The notes beneath the pieces were generated by a model. The model made no database searches, was not told where the DNA came from, and was given only the letters and a program-made list of their open reading frames with translations. From contig VCJN01002769.1 in the NCBI GenBank assembly GCA_006384855.1, positions 124,001 through 188,000 on the forward strand: 64,000 nt of DNA. The letters run 5' to 3'. Positions 1 through 9,425 of this stretch are shown here, piece after piece. This DNA comes from Tetraselmis striata (Eukaryota; Chlorophyta; Chlorodendrophyceae; Chlorodendrales; Chlorodendraceae). The position numbers and the translations under genes were made by a program. How positions within the stretch are numbered: the stretch's first letter is position 1; every line of letters begins with the position of its first letter.

Positions 1-396
1 GCCCTTGCGGTCGTAGTCGGCGTCCCCCTCCGCAACGCGTTTCGAAGCCGAAGCCGAAGTGGACGGACCGCTCGACGACGCGACCGCCTGCCTAAGCTCA
101 GAGACCTCACGTTCAATACGGAGTAGAGCAGCAGAAGTATCAGCTACTGCTTGTCTAGCGGCGACGAGAGGGGGAGATTCAGCTACCCCGTCTACAGGTA
201 GAGAGTCACCACCTAGGACAGTGAGATAATTTTCGCGTGTAACGAGTTGCTCACGAAGAGCTTTGCGAGAGTCCAGTAACTCGTTCCAAACGAGTTCAAA
301 CTTGTCTACCGCTAACACAGAGACGAGAAAGCATGGCGACAGCACCACAAGCGAGACAAGGAGCCACGCCCAAGACGGACTCGCGGAGCGAGCCAT
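1..396 (-). CDS. 5' part of an uncharacterised ORF with an N-terminal hydrophobic segment; runs off the window
   Basis: On the minus strand an ATG at 396-394, with A at -3 and G at +4, opens a frame that has no stop for 132 codons up to the window edge. The first ~10 residues are polar, residues ~10-30 are hydrophobic (rich in L, V, S), like a signal peptide or signal anchor. A charged, heptad-like stretch follows (DKFELVWNELLDSRKALREQ and onward), then a Ser/Ala-rich segment. The sequence just upstream of the ATG (485-690) is a repeat found again at 12.1 and 14.3 kb, so this may be the first ORF of a mobile element with that repeat as its 5' region. I do not recognise the family; a host secreted or membrane protein is possible. 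Confidence 0.45.
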   Translation of the reverse strand, partial: MARSASPSWAWLLVSLVVLSPCFLVSVLAVDKFELVWNELLDSRKALREQLVTRENYLTVLGGDSLPVDGVAESPPLVAARQAVADTSAALLRIEREVSELRQAVASSSGPSTSASASKRVAEGDADYDRKG

Positions 397-484
397 GGTG
401 AGTGCCGAGATCAAACACACTACAGAACGCAGAAGAAATTTGAGTTTTGTAGTTGCAGAGGAAACGAAAATGTACCAGTCGTAG

Positions 485-690
485 AAGACAATATAGTCGG
501 GTGCCTTCCAACAACTGAAGGCGCCCCCGGTCCGCGGCCGCCCTTTATACTCGGTTAAAGGGCGCCGCCGGACCGGCGCCGGCCGGTACTGGCGTACCGG
601 GCCGGCAGGGTCGTCACTTAATCCTGACGGCGCTGCGAAAACCAGGGTTTCCTAGGTCGTTCCTCTCAAGGAAACCCTACAGTTTTCCCG
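485..690. repeat. Dispersed GC-rich module (parts A and B), uninterrupted copy
   Basis: Part A (485-540) recurs at 12117-12175 and part B (541-690) at 14315-14455. In this copy they are contiguous; in the other they are separated by ~2.1 kb holding piggyBac-like coding sequence. A contains a CCTTC/GAAGG hairpin, and B a GGGTTTCC/GGAAACCC hairpin plus nested GGCGCCGGCCGG palindromes. It is either the uninterrupted form of a repeat or an internally deleted derivative of the piggyBac-like element. Confidence 0.6.
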
Positions 691-710
691 GTTGATGCAT
701 TTTAGTTTTC

Positions 711-988
711 GACTTGCTAATTATTATGCCGCCATCGCACGTTCGACCGACAGCCCCCGAGTGCAAAAGCTGGCACGAGCGACGCACCCCCTCGCCATGC
801 TGCCGACGAGTCGCAGCCGGCTCGCAAGAGGCGCCGCCAGTCGCCAAGGTGGGTGGCCTTGCTGCGGTGTAAGGCTATGTTGGGTTGTGTCAGTTTCCGG
901 CTTTCTAATTATGTCGCCATCGCACTACGTTCGACCCACAGGCCACAGCCCCCGAGTGCAAAAGCTGGCTCTAGCGACGCATCCCCTC
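711..988. repeat. Satellite, left part (~188-bp unit)
   Basis: About one and a half units. Each begins near cttgctaattatgtcgcc and contains the phrases gagtgcaaaagctggcacg and gtcgccaaggtgggcggcct. The array stops in mid-unit at the Gypsy LTR and resumes at the same point of the unit at 8294, so it was one array before the insertion. Confidence 0.85.
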
Positions 989-1512
989 TGCGACAGTCTC
1001 GGATGCCTCACGCAGGTCAAGCAGACAAGGCTGTCGTAAACACACAGAAGGCAGCAGAGAGAGAAAGAAACAAAGGTTACAACGTTGTCACCACCCGCCG
1101 CTATTTATGCTTATGGCTAGCTCACAGCTAGCCATCACCAAGCGGCACGCGCACTGCTAAGCGCGTCACCGTGGAGAGTCGTGCCTTGAAGTGTCGAACA
1201 GGAGGTCGTCGCTTAGAGACCTCCGCACATGTAGTTGACACATCAGTTTATACACAAGTATACAACTGATGTTACAGAGGCAGGTGCATTACACATATAT
1301 GCCCGCTACGGGTACGCACATGCGTACTATCCCGTAACTACTACTGAACAGTGTACCGGTACCAGTAGGACTCGTCTCATGATTCATCATCCACCAGTAC
1401 TCGTATTGTGGCGCGTGACACACGCGCGCACACATACGATACAGCAGGTACTCGTACATGAATGATGCTACGATCATACAGTTCCCGTACAGAGTATGCC
1501 ATTATTGTCACA
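989..1512 (-). repeat. 3' LTR of the Gypsy element
   Basis: 524 bp matching 7770-8293 except at four positions. Terminal TG...CA, with the plus-strand left end TGCGACAGTC and right end TTGTCACA. It lies directly after the polypurine tract on the minus strand. Confidence 0.95.
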
Positions 1513-1530
1513 CTACATCTCTCCCCCCTT
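1513..1530 (-). other. Polypurine tract
   Basis: On the minus strand a purine block (AAGGGGGGAGAG, then ATGTAG) sits immediately before the 3' LTR, where plus-strand DNA synthesis of an LTR element is primed. Confidence 0.75.
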
Positions 1531-1563
1531 GACAACAGTGTGAAATAGCATTCCACATGCAGT

Positions 1564-4500
1564 TTAATTTGCAGTCGGCACACGTGCCGGGTATTTATGC
1601 ATATGCTCCACAAATTCAGGTGACTTTACAAAGTCCAACCATTTGGGAGTAGCCATAAAATCCTGCAATGCTATTGTCCTTTTAACATCAAACAAACGAT
1701 GCCAAACAGGGGCAATAGACTCATCCGCAAAGTGAACAAGAAATTGCAACTGAGTACCACGTAAACCGGGCATGGAACCGATCTTAACGCTGGTAATCTT
1801 GTCAATCTCATACTCATCATGAGAGTCGTCACCAGTACCAACAACAAGAGGTACATGCGGGCGCAACGGCGCAGTGGGACAGGGTCTCAAGTTATTAACA
1901 TGAAATACTGGGTGCAACTTAACACCAGCAGGTAATTTCAGTCGATAACTATGACCGCCAATTTTCTCTACAATAGAAAATGGGCCAAGCTGCTTGTCCA
2001 TCAGCTTTTTGCAAGGCTGACCTTTGACCTTAAGCAGACGGGTATCCACAGATACTCTATCTCCAACATTGAAGATAGGAGGATTGCGTTGTTGCCTAAC
2101 ACTAGGTCGAACAGTCAATTCATCTTTATGGACAGCCAACACTGACCGAACCAACTCATGAATCTCCTTCATATCTTGGATACGTTGCTGAGCATCACGA
2201 GAGAATGCTATTGTTGGTCTCATACCAAACAATACATCCGGAGGCGTTTCAGGATTGAAACCATACATAACCTCAAATGGTGCATGCTCAATGCCAAGTG
2301 CTTTGTTGGAATTATACGCAAATTCCATCAATGGTAACTGGTCTACCCAGTTTGAACCATCGAAACAACAAAACGCACGAGCCAACTCAGTGACTATGGC
2401 ATTAATGCGTTCAGTCAAACCATCTGTTTCAGGATGTTGGCCACTAGACATGTTCAATTTAGTGCCAAGTCTCCGCCACAGAGTTTGCCAGAATGCAGAC
2501 AGGAACCGTGGATCTCTATCAGAGACGATCACACGAGGTATTCCATGCAGCCTGAATACTTCCTTCAGAAATAATTCAGCTGCCTGTCCACCAGTCACGT
2601 TGACTGTGGTTGGAATAAAATGTGCTTGCCGGGACAGATGGCAACACACAACCAACATAGTATTATAACCATTACTCTCAGGTAACTCGGTTATAAAATC
2701 CAAACCAACCGTATGCCATGGACGTGGCGGTACTGGTAAGGGCTGTGTTGGTGCAGGTGGCTGCGGACGTGCACGAACACGCCGGCACACCGAACATTGT
2801 TCACAATAGGTTTTCACGTCATGTCGTATGCGTGTCCACCAAAAACGGTCCAAGGCACGTGCCAAGGTGCTTGCATAAGCACGGTGACCAACAGAATCAT
2901 GTAGCTCATACAATATCTTATTGATGATGTCACGATTGGTTGGTATGCAAAGACGTCCATGTCTCCAAAAATAACCATCGTGCTCTACCACATGACCGGA
3001 CTGCTTCCACCCCCCCCATAAGGAGTAGAACGCGTCCTCTGCATATCCAGCCTTAATAAGGTGGAGAATATTGTCATCAAGGCTAAGTGACGACGCACTT
3101 ACAGCCGACAATACCGCAGTACATGGGCGATGTTCACTCACGAGTGATTCAGCCGCGTCCGGCACATCCCCGGTCCAATATAAGCCACCGAAACCAATCG
3201 GCTTAAAATCCGGTCTACGCGACAACGGATCGGCTTCATTCCACTTGCCCTTTCGGTATGCAAGAGATATGGACCCAACAAACGGCTGCAAGTCGCGTAC
3301 ATAGCGCACTTGTCGCCGGTTCAACCTTTCTGCCGGTTGCCTGAGCAGATGACGCAGGGTGTCATGATCTGAGACAACAAGGAATCGACAGCACCCTTCA
3401 GGGTAACAACGCCAGTGCTTAATTGATTCACAGACAGCCAAAGCTTCCAAATCATAAGCACTGTAGGTATTACCACGCTCAGCTGCATTCAGCTTTCGCG
3501 CCCAGTAACTCACTGGTTGAGGACCTCCTCCTTGGTCCTGCAGTAGCACTGCAGCAAGCCCTACGTTGGACGCATCTGTCGCTACGGTGAACGTCGCATC
3601 CGCCCCCATGGAAGGAATGGAAAGACACGGAGCGGAAATCAGTCGCAGACGAAGGGTGTCAAAGGCTTCCTGACACGCCGGTGACCAGTCAACATGAACT
3701 GGTTTAGACTTACGCAATAAGTCAGTCAATGGTGCAGTTAAATCACTGAAATGATGAATAAACTTAGAGTAGAAATTGCAGAATTGTACAAAACTTCTGA
3801 CTTCACTCTGAGTTTTAGGGACAGGCCAATCCCTAACTGCAGCTACTTTGGCCTCTGAAACAGACAACTTACCATCAGCGACGGTATACCCCAAATAATC
3901 CATAGATTGCATGCCAAAGAAACATTTCTTTAATTGCAACCTCAGATTATATTCATTCAGTTTCTCAAAAACTAAACGAAGGTGCTTTATGTGGTCATCA
4001 TAATAATCTGAATATATACATATATCATCCAGATACACCACCACAAAGTCACGCAAAAATGGTCTCAAGATGTCATTCATCATGCGCTGGAAAGTGGCTG
4101 GGGCATTGCACAAACCAAATGGCATTGCAGTCCACTCCCATAGACCATCAGGTGTCTGAAACGTTGTCTTGTGGATGTCCTCCTCTGCAATGGCAACCTG
4201 CCAATAACCTGATGCTAAATCCAGATGGGTATAGCAACGGGCATTGCGGAGAGAATCCAACGTTTCATCAATTCGCGGCAAAGGATACATATCCTTTCGA
4301 GTGACCTCGTTCAGCCCACGAAAATCGACACACAACCGAAGGGATCCATCTGCCTTCTTAACAAAAAGAATAGGCGAACCAAACTCAGATTGACTAGGAC
4401 GAACAAGTCCAGCGGCAATCGCATCTTTGAGTTGGCGATCCAATTCAGCACGTTCAGCGGGAGACAAACGATTAAGTCTTTGGCGTTTCATTTTGCCAGT

Positions 4501-4734
4501 TAACTCAATTTTGTGATCCCATGGCCGATGAACAGGCGGCCTGTTGACTGGACGCAAAATTTCAGGAAACTCGTCATACAACAAATGACGAATAGCATCC
4601 TTTTGCTCTGGTGTCATAGCATTGTCTAAATGCAGGTCTTGGACGCAGTATATAAAATACTCGATTCTCAAATACATGTCCTCCAACAGACAGAGACACA
4701 ACAGTTGTATGGTAACATGAGACACGTTGAGCAT
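1564..4734 (-). CDS. pol: Gypsy Pol: reverse transcriptase, RNase H, integrase, chromodomain-like tail
   Basis: 1056 codons with no interruption, ending in TAA. Reverse transcriptase spans about 90-270, with CVDFRGLN and the catalytic YLDD at 234-237. RNase H spans ~380-505 (TVATDAS, first Asp ~387). The integrase zinc-binding HHCC region is ~612-650, and the catalytic core is D680, D739 and E775; the D739-E775 gap is exactly 35 residues, as in DD35E. Residues ~950-1040 (YEIDKI..., LVHFAD, W-H-R) resemble a chromodomain tail, which in chromoviruses steers integration to chromatin. The first ~35 codons overlap the end of the protease ORF in another frame, so the listed Met is probably not used; expression likely needs a frameshift near 4640. 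No in-frame UAG occurs here, unlike in gag. Confidence 0.93.
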   Translation of the reverse strand: MLNVSHVTIQLLCLCLLEDMYLRIEYFIYCVQDLHLDNAMTPEQKDAIRHLLYDEFPEILRPVNRPPVHRPWDHKIELTGKMKRQRLNRLSPAERAELDRQLKDAIAAGLVRPSQSEFGSPILFVKKADGSLRLCVDFRGLNEVTRKDMYPLPRIDETLDSLRNARCYTHLDLASGYWQVAIAEEDIHKTTFQTPDGLWEWTAMPFGLCNAPATFQRMMNDILRPFLRDFVVVYLDDICIYSDYYDDHIKHLRLVFEKLNEYNLRLQLKKCFFGMQSMDYLGYTVADGKLSVSEAKVAAVRDWPVPKTQSEVRSFVQFCNFYSKFIHHFSDLTAPLTDLLRKSKPVHVDWSPACQEAFDTLRLRLISAPCLSIPSMGADATFTVATDASNVGLAAVLLQDQGGGPQPVSYWARKLNAAERGNTYSAYDLEALAVCESIKHWRCYPEGCCRFLVVSDHDTLRHLLRQPAERLNRRQVRYVRDLQPFVGSISLAYRKGKWNEADPLSRRPDFKPIGFGGLYWTGDVPDAAESLVSEHRPCTAVLSAVSASSLSLDDNILHLIKAGYAEDAFYSLWGGWKQSGHVVEHDGYFWRHGRLCIPTNRDIINKILYELHDSVGHRAYASTLARALDRFWWTRIRHDVKTYCEQCSVCRRVRARPQPPAPTQPLPVPPRPWHTVGLDFITELPESNGYNTMLVVCCHLSRQAHFIPTTVNVTGGQAAELFLKEVFRLHGIPRVIVSDRDPRFLSAFWQTLWRRLGTKLNMSSGQHPETDGLTERINAIVTELARAFCCFDGSNWVDQLPLMEFAYNSNKALGIEHAPFEVMYGFNPETPPDVLFGMRPTIAFSRDAQQRIQDMKEIHELVRSVLAVHKDELTVRPSVRQQRNPPIFNVGDRVSVDTRLLKVKGQPCKKLMDKQLGPFSIVEKIGGHSYRLKLPAGVKLHPVFHVNNLRPCPTAPLRPHVPLVVGTGDDSHDEYEIDKITSVKIGSMPGLRGTQLQFLVHFADESIAPVWHRLFDVKRTIALQDFMATPKWLDFVKSPEFVEHMHKYPARVPTAN

Positions 4735-5815
4735 TAGCCAAACGGACAGGTGTTCTGGCTTTCAACTTTTGTATCAACAAGTTGTTTCTGCGCACAAAGT
4801 CCTCAAATATAAAATCTAAAGATGCCGCATTATCAACCAGTGCATCCACAACGGCGTCATCGTTAATTGTCACATTAACTTTCAACAATGGCCTGGGGTC
4901 ATCCCAACGAGTCAAAGAAGCAATCTGAGGCAAACTTTGCCTTTGCATAGTCCAAAATGATGGATCAGTCACATTGATAGCATCACACTCGTTTATAGAC
5001 TCAGATGCACGTTCACCAATACCAACGCTAGAATCTGCAACTTTTGCAGAGTCCACGTTAAAACTCACATTTGGACTTGTGACAGTTTTAGGTACAAAGT
5101 CATTCGGAAAAGCACAGTTAGTATCAACTAACCAAATGTTAACCCCATACTTTGGCGGTCTAACATTTTCCTGGACTGTGGCATTTTTATGAGACCACCT
5201 GGTGAACAAAGGTGTCTTTGCCGGGTATTGCTGCAATAGTTTCCAATGCTTTGTCAAAGCACTGAATCTATCAAATGCAGGCAATACAAACACTCCTACA
5301 GTATGTTCTTTAGCCCTACTGCGGCATTGCTCAAAATGCCTCGCAATAGACTCAGTCATATGCCATGGAGGGTGAATAAACACACGTTCATTCGACAAGT
5401 CGCGCGATAATATCGAATCTTGTTCTGAACAGAACGGCAAGTTTCGATGGGTATTCAGACCCTCATTATCCGCACAGCCCTCCAGCGTAAACTGGAACAT
5501 CTCATGTAAGGGATCGAAGACTCTATCGACCAGTCGCCACTCGGCACTGACTGTAGTCTTTCTAGGCATACGACGCCTCAGAGCCTTTACGCGACGATGA
5601 GTCGAAACTTTCCGAGCACCCGTTACACAGGCTACTGGCAAAGTTGTACCAGACTCGCGTACACTATTCGAGTTCTCATCAGTAGGCGACTCAACATAGT
5701 CGTTACTACTCTCAGAGATGACGACATCGTCACTCGAACATGTACTCGTCACAGGTATATCGTCATTCAGACGTGCATTAGACAATAATGCGGATACCTC
5801 AGGTGCCAATGACAT
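4574..5815 (-). CDS. Gypsy mid-polyprotein: Dam-like region and aspartic protease
   Basis: 413 codons in the same frame as gag. Residues ~92-235 (WRLVDRVF, then a small-residue and Cys stretch, IHPPW at 147-151, then VGVFVLPAF) follow the layout of phage-type Dam-like methyltransferase domains known from some YR retroelements, with NPPW changed to HPPW; this is a tentative family call. Residues ~312-345 hold a retropepsin-like site, LVDNAASLDFI, with Asp328 kept but the usual D-T/S-G-A changed to D-N-A-A. The ORF ends at a TGA beyond the point where pol takes over. Both changed motifs could mean weak or lost activity. Confidence 0.75.
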   Translation of the reverse strand: MSLAPEVSALLSNARLNDDIPVTSTCSSDDVVISESSNDYVESPTDENSNSVRESGTTLPVACVTGARKVSTHRRVKALRRRMPRKTTVSAEWRLVDRVFDPLHEMFQFTLEGCADNEGLNTHRNLPFCSEQDSILSRDLSNERVFIHPPWHMTESIARHFEQCRSRAKEHTVGVFVLPAFDRFSALTKHWKLLQQYPAKTPLFTRWSHKNATVQENVRPPKYGVNIWLVDTNCAFPNDFVPKTVTSPNVSFNVDSAKVADSSVGIGERASESINECDAINVTDPSFWTMQRQSLPQIASLTRWDDPRPLLKVNVTINDDAVVDALVDNAASLDFIFEDFVRRNNLLIQKLKARTPVRLANAQRVSCYHTTVVSLSVGGHVFENRVFYILRPRPAFRQCYDTRAKGCYSSFVV

Positions 5816-6112
5816 ATCGGCAACAGTAACTTCGCAGTCATGCGACTCGACAGTTACTGGACAGCATGATGTAACACAAACATCACTTACATCCCTATCT
5901 ACTGAGCTGTCAGCAGCAGAATAAGGGCACCCCTATTTCATCTTAGGGCAGTCTTTCAGAAGGTGAGCCTCACCACACTTAAAGCATGTTTTAGCAGCCA
6001 GATGCTTAGCATACTTCTCAGGCTCATGCATTTTGACATGATTAAGATAATCTACTATCTTTCTGCCAGGTGTTGTGGTGTTATTACCCTTCTGCTTTCC
6101 GTCGCTGGACTT
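5816..6112 (-). other. Gag-protease linker with zinc knuckle, bracketed by two in-frame UAG codons
   Basis: The gag frame continues past its stop (UAG at 6113-6115) for 59 codons, then meets a second UAG (5933-5935), then runs open into the protease ORF. At 5948-5986 it encodes CFKCGEAHLLKDC, a retroviral-type zinc knuckle with spacing C-X2-C-X3-H-X4-C, one residue shorter than the usual X4. There are no TAA or TGA stops in the segment. The second UAG is followed by G, the arrangement between nucleocapsid and protease in gammaretroviral readthrough. Nonsense mutations in a decaying copy are the plain alternative. Confidence 0.8.
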
Positions 6113-7690
6113 CTACCTCTTGCCGTTGTTGGTGTGGCGTCCATTGGTTGCGACATGTGGAGCATCATCTCCACGGTTGCGCTTGCTCATGTTGGCAGCC
6201 TTGGACTTCTTCCTGGAGTTATGTCCTCCATTGCCATTGCCAGCAGGATGTCCATTGGCCACAGGCTTAGCCGCATTGCCAAGCGCCTTGTTGCTCCCAA
6301 CCATCGCCGTTGTATACTGCTGTAGCTCAGCGAGTGTCGATGGTTGTCCAGCTCGCTTCTGGTCAGTCACACACTTATGGGCAATCTCTTTAAGCTTATT
6401 GTGACTCAATGCAGATGCAAACTTAAGGACCATGAACTCATCAGGAAAGGTTAGTCTGGTCCTTGCTAGGACATCGTTGAAGGTCTGCACAAAGTCCTTA
6501 TAATCCAAGGGAGAGTCTTGGGGACCAGCAGACACCTGCTTGATGCCATCAAGCTCTATGCATGCATCATGCACTATGTCATGCATCAATGGTGAGTCTC
6601 TAACTGCCTTCACGAACTCTGCAGCGTTGGTAGGACGCAGCGAAGGAGGCTTGGAATCAAATCCCTGCCACCAACGCTGGAACTTGCCACTCAGAGTCTG
6701 CACGGCATATGCAAGACCAGATGCAGTTGTGGACTTCAGTCCCACAGTGCCAAGCAGCTCCGGTAGTCCAGTCAGCCATACATCTAGCTTGAGGACATCC
6801 TGGCCATCTTGCTTGGGCTGGGTTTGAGCAGACTTCCTCTGGGACTCAGTTAGTTGTGCATCACGCGTCTCATACCATGGTATGTCAGTGATTGTTATAT
6901 TGCTGAGGTCAGTTGCCATCGGATCTACAACTAGATAACGATGCACAGCATGCCAGATAGGGGACTCACAAGAGTCATACCTAAATGCGAATTGTTGAGG
7001 AAGCTCAGGGTATGAACGGTTCATCCAGAAACCATTCAACACAGACTTATAAATGGTTGCCCATGAATCACTTACCGCAGTATGAATCATGAACGGAGGG
7101 TACCACACAGTCGTCGGCACAGGCTTGCCTTGACTGTTCAATGCAATGCTCACGGAGTACGAATCCTCAGACTCCGGGTCTAGGGTGATACTCTCAGGGA
7201 AGGTGCGCGCGACGTCGGGTAATGCAGCGCCGCCATCATCAGCATTTAGTTCTTCACCAGCTGCAACCACCGGTGCTACTAAATGCGACATGACTAAGAC
7301 GTGCGATATCTCTGGTGTGCGCATCTCCTTCGCTATCTGCTTCGCCGATAGCTTAGATGCATATAAGAAACAACGCATGCCCTCGATGGTGAGAATGTCA
7401 AACAATTCTAAATCATCTTCATCGACAAGCAAGCCAGTCTCTTCACGCAGTTTGCGCACCGCCGTGCCGCGCACAGACTTGTCAGACGCTATCGACTTTC
7501 CGACAGGTAAGAAGAGAGTCGATCTAGCGTTCGGTTCAGTCGTCAGAATCACTTGGCGTTCGACCGAGTGACCCTTACCGTAAGTCACCACCACGGCTGC
7601 ACAAACCTTGGTAGTCGACAGGTCGACAGAACTTTCCTCGTTGAGCAGCAGCTCTCGGCTCTTGCCAGCAGAATTCATCGACTCGGACAT
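6113..7690 (-). CDS. gag: Gypsy Gag with N-terminal Nudix-like domain
   Basis: 525 codons, ATG at 7690, about 80 nt inside the 5' LTR. Residues 28-140 read as a Nudix fold: KVCAAVVVTYG strand, LFLPVGK, then a Nudix-like box at 64-88 ending AVRKLREETGLLV. The EE pair of REUXEEXGU is kept, but the first Gly and Glu of the box are Lys and the RE is RK, so hydrolase activity is doubtful. Residues ~300-470 are helical and Trp/Phe-containing (FQRWWQGF, KDFVQTFNDVL, EFMVLKFASAL), like Ty3/Gypsy capsid. The tail is basic and Asn/Gly/Lys-rich and leads into the zinc knuckle after a UAG. Gag should form the particle and bind RNA; the role of the Nudix part is unknown. Confidence 0.85.
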   Translation of the reverse strand: MSESMNSAGKSRELLLNEESSVDLSTTKVCAAVVVTYGKGHSVERQVILTTEPNARSTLFLPVGKSIASDKSVRGTAVRKLREETGLLVDEDDLELFDILTIEGMRCFLYASKLSAKQIAKEMRTPEISHVLVMSHLVAPVVAAGEELNADDGGAALPDVARTFPESITLDPESEDSYSVSIALNSQGKPVPTTVWYPPFMIHTAVSDSWATIYKSVLNGFWMNRSYPELPQQFAFRYDSCESPIWHAVHRYLVVDPMATDLSNITITDIPWYETRDAQLTESQRKSAQTQPKQDGQDVLKLDVWLTGLPELLGTVGLKSTTASGLAYAVQTLSGKFQRWWQGFDSKPPSLRPTNAAEFVKAVRDSPLMHDIVHDACIELDGIKQVSAGPQDSPLDYKDFVQTFNDVLARTRLTFPDEFMVLKFASALSHNKLKEIAHKCVTDQKRAGQPSTLAELQQYTTAMVGSNKALGNAAKPVANGHPAGNGNGGHNSRKKSKAANMSKRNRGDDAPHVATNGRHTNNGKR

Positions 7691-7756
7691 GTCGAACTGT
7701 TCAGTCGAGTTATCTCAGATAAAGCAGTGGAAGCTAAGATAAGGAGCGCAACAGTC

Positions 7757-7768
7757 GCTCCGAAACCA
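7757..7768 (-). other. Putative primer-binding site
   Basis: One base inside the 5' LTR the minus strand reads TGGTTTCGGAGC, complementary to a tRNA 3' end ending CCA. It resembles the initiator-Met binding site TGGTATCAGAGC at 10 of 12 positions; the tRNA is not identified. Confidence 0.6.
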
Positions 7769-7769
7769 G

Positions 7770-8293
7770 TGCGACAGTCTCGGATGCCTCACGCAGGTCA
7801 AGCAGACAAGGCTGTCGTAAACACACAGAAGGCAGCAGAGAGAGAAAGAAACAAAGGTTACAACGTTGTCACCACCCGCCGCTATTTATGCGTATGGCTA
7901 GCTCACAGCTAGCCATCACCAAGCGGCACGCGCACTGCTAAGCGCGTCACCGTGGAGAGTCGTGCCTTGAAGTGTCGAACAGGAGGTCGTCGCTTAGAGA
8001 CCTCCGCACATGTAGTTGACACATCAGTTTATACACAAGTATACAACTGATGTTACAGAGGCAGGTGCATTATACATATATGCCCGCTACGGGTACGCAC
8101 ATGCGTACTATCCCGTAACTACTACTGAACCGTGTACCGGTACCAGTAGGACTCGTCTCATGATTCATCATCCACCAGTACTCGTATTGTGGCGCGTGAC
8201 ACACGCGCGCACACATACGATACAGCAGGTACTCGTACATGAATGATGCTACGATCATACAGTACCCGTACAGAGTATGCCATTATTGTCACA
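7770..8293 (-). repeat. 5' LTR of the Gypsy element
   Basis: Partner of 989-1512. It should hold the element's promoter on the minus strand. No confident TATA box was assigned. Confidence 0.95.
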
Positions 8294-9425
8294 CCTCGCC
8301 CGCTGCCGACGAGTCGCAGCCGGCCTCAAAAGCGAAGCCAGTCGCCATGGCGGGCGGCCTTGCAGCAATGTAAGGCTATGTTGGGCTGTTTTTGTTATCG
8401 GCTTGCTAATTATGTCGCCATCCCACTTTCGACCCACAGTCCCCGACTGCAAAAGCTGGCACGAGCGACGAACCCCCTGCCCCCGCTGCAGCCGAGCCGT
8501 AGCTGGCCACGAAAGGGGCGACGCCAGTCGCCAAGGTGGGCGACCTTGAACACTGCAATGTAAGGCTACGCTAGGTTTTTGAAGTTTTCGACTTGCTATT
8601 TATCCCGCCATCGCATGTTCCACCCACAGCCCCCGAGTGCAAACGTTGGCACGAGCGAGCACCCCTTCGCCTTGCTGCCGACGAGTCGCAGCCGGCTCGC
8701 AAGAGGCGCCGCCAGTTGCCAAGGTGGGCGGGCTTGCTGCGATGTACGGCTATGCTGGGCTGTTTTAGTGTTCGGCTTGCTAATAAGTATATCGCCATCG
8801 CATGTTCGACCGATAGCCCCCCGAGTGCAAAAGCTGGCACGAGCAACGCACTCCATGCCCTCATCGCTGCCGACGAGTTGCAGCCGGCCTCAAAAGCAGC
8901 AACGCCAGTCGCCAAGGTGGGTGGCCTTGCTGCGATGTGAGGTTGTCCTGGGCTTATGTAGTTTTCGGCTTGCTAATTATTATGTCGTCATCGCACGTTC
9001 GATCCATAGCCCGACTGCAAAAAGTGGCGCGAGCGACGAACCCCCTGCCCCCGCTGCAGCCGAGTCGTAGCCGGCCAAGAGAAAGAGGCGACGCCAATCA
9101 CCAAGGTCGGCGGCCTTGCTGCGATGTAAGGCTATACTAGGTTTTGTAGCTTTCGACTTGCTATTTATCCCGCCATCGCACGTTCCACCGACAGCCCCCG
9201 AGTGCAAAAGCTGGCACGCGCGACGCACCCCCTCGCCCGCTGCCGACGAGTCGCAGCCGGCCTCAAAAGAAGCGACGCCAGTCGCCAAGGTGGGCGGCCT
9301 TGCTGCGACATAATGATGTTGTCCACCTTTGCATTTTTATGGCTTGCTAGTTATGTCGCCATTGCGCGTTCGACCTACCGACCCCCAGCACGGCCTTGGC
9401 GTGAATGTGCTGCAGTGTCGGCCTG
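8294..9425. repeat. Satellite, right part, with three-unit higher-order pattern
   Basis: Units begin near 8401, 8591, 8775, 8968, 9156 and 9342 (184-193 bp apart). Units at 8401 and 8968 share cgacgaaccccctgcccccg, and units at 8591 and 9156 share cttgctatttatcccgcc, giving a ~566-bp higher-order period. Small ORFs on both strands come from the GC-rich repeat and are not credible genes. Confidence 0.85.

Larger units (their letters stand above)
989..8293 (-). mobile_element. Near-complete Gypsy/Ty3-type LTR retrotransposon (chromovirus-like)
   Basis: A 7.3-kb element on the minus strand, bounded by 524-bp LTRs that start TG and end CA; four substitutions were seen between them, so the insertion is fairly young. 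The 4-bp CCTC at 985-988 and 8294-8297 is the target-site duplication. Order from the 5' LTR is: primer-binding site, Gag with a Nudix-like domain, zinc knuckle, Dam-like region plus protease, reverse transcriptase, RNase H, integrase, chromodomain-like tail, polypurine tract, 3' LTR. That order (RT before integrase) defines Ty3/Gypsy. Gag and protease share one frame interrupted by two UAG codons, and pol is in another frame. Whether it is still active cannot be told. Confidence 0.93.

Noticed and set aside
711-9313. Small Arg/Ser-rich frames in the satellite units
   Set aside because: They repeat with the unit on both strands and in several frames, with stops and indels differing between units, so there is no sign of coding constraint.
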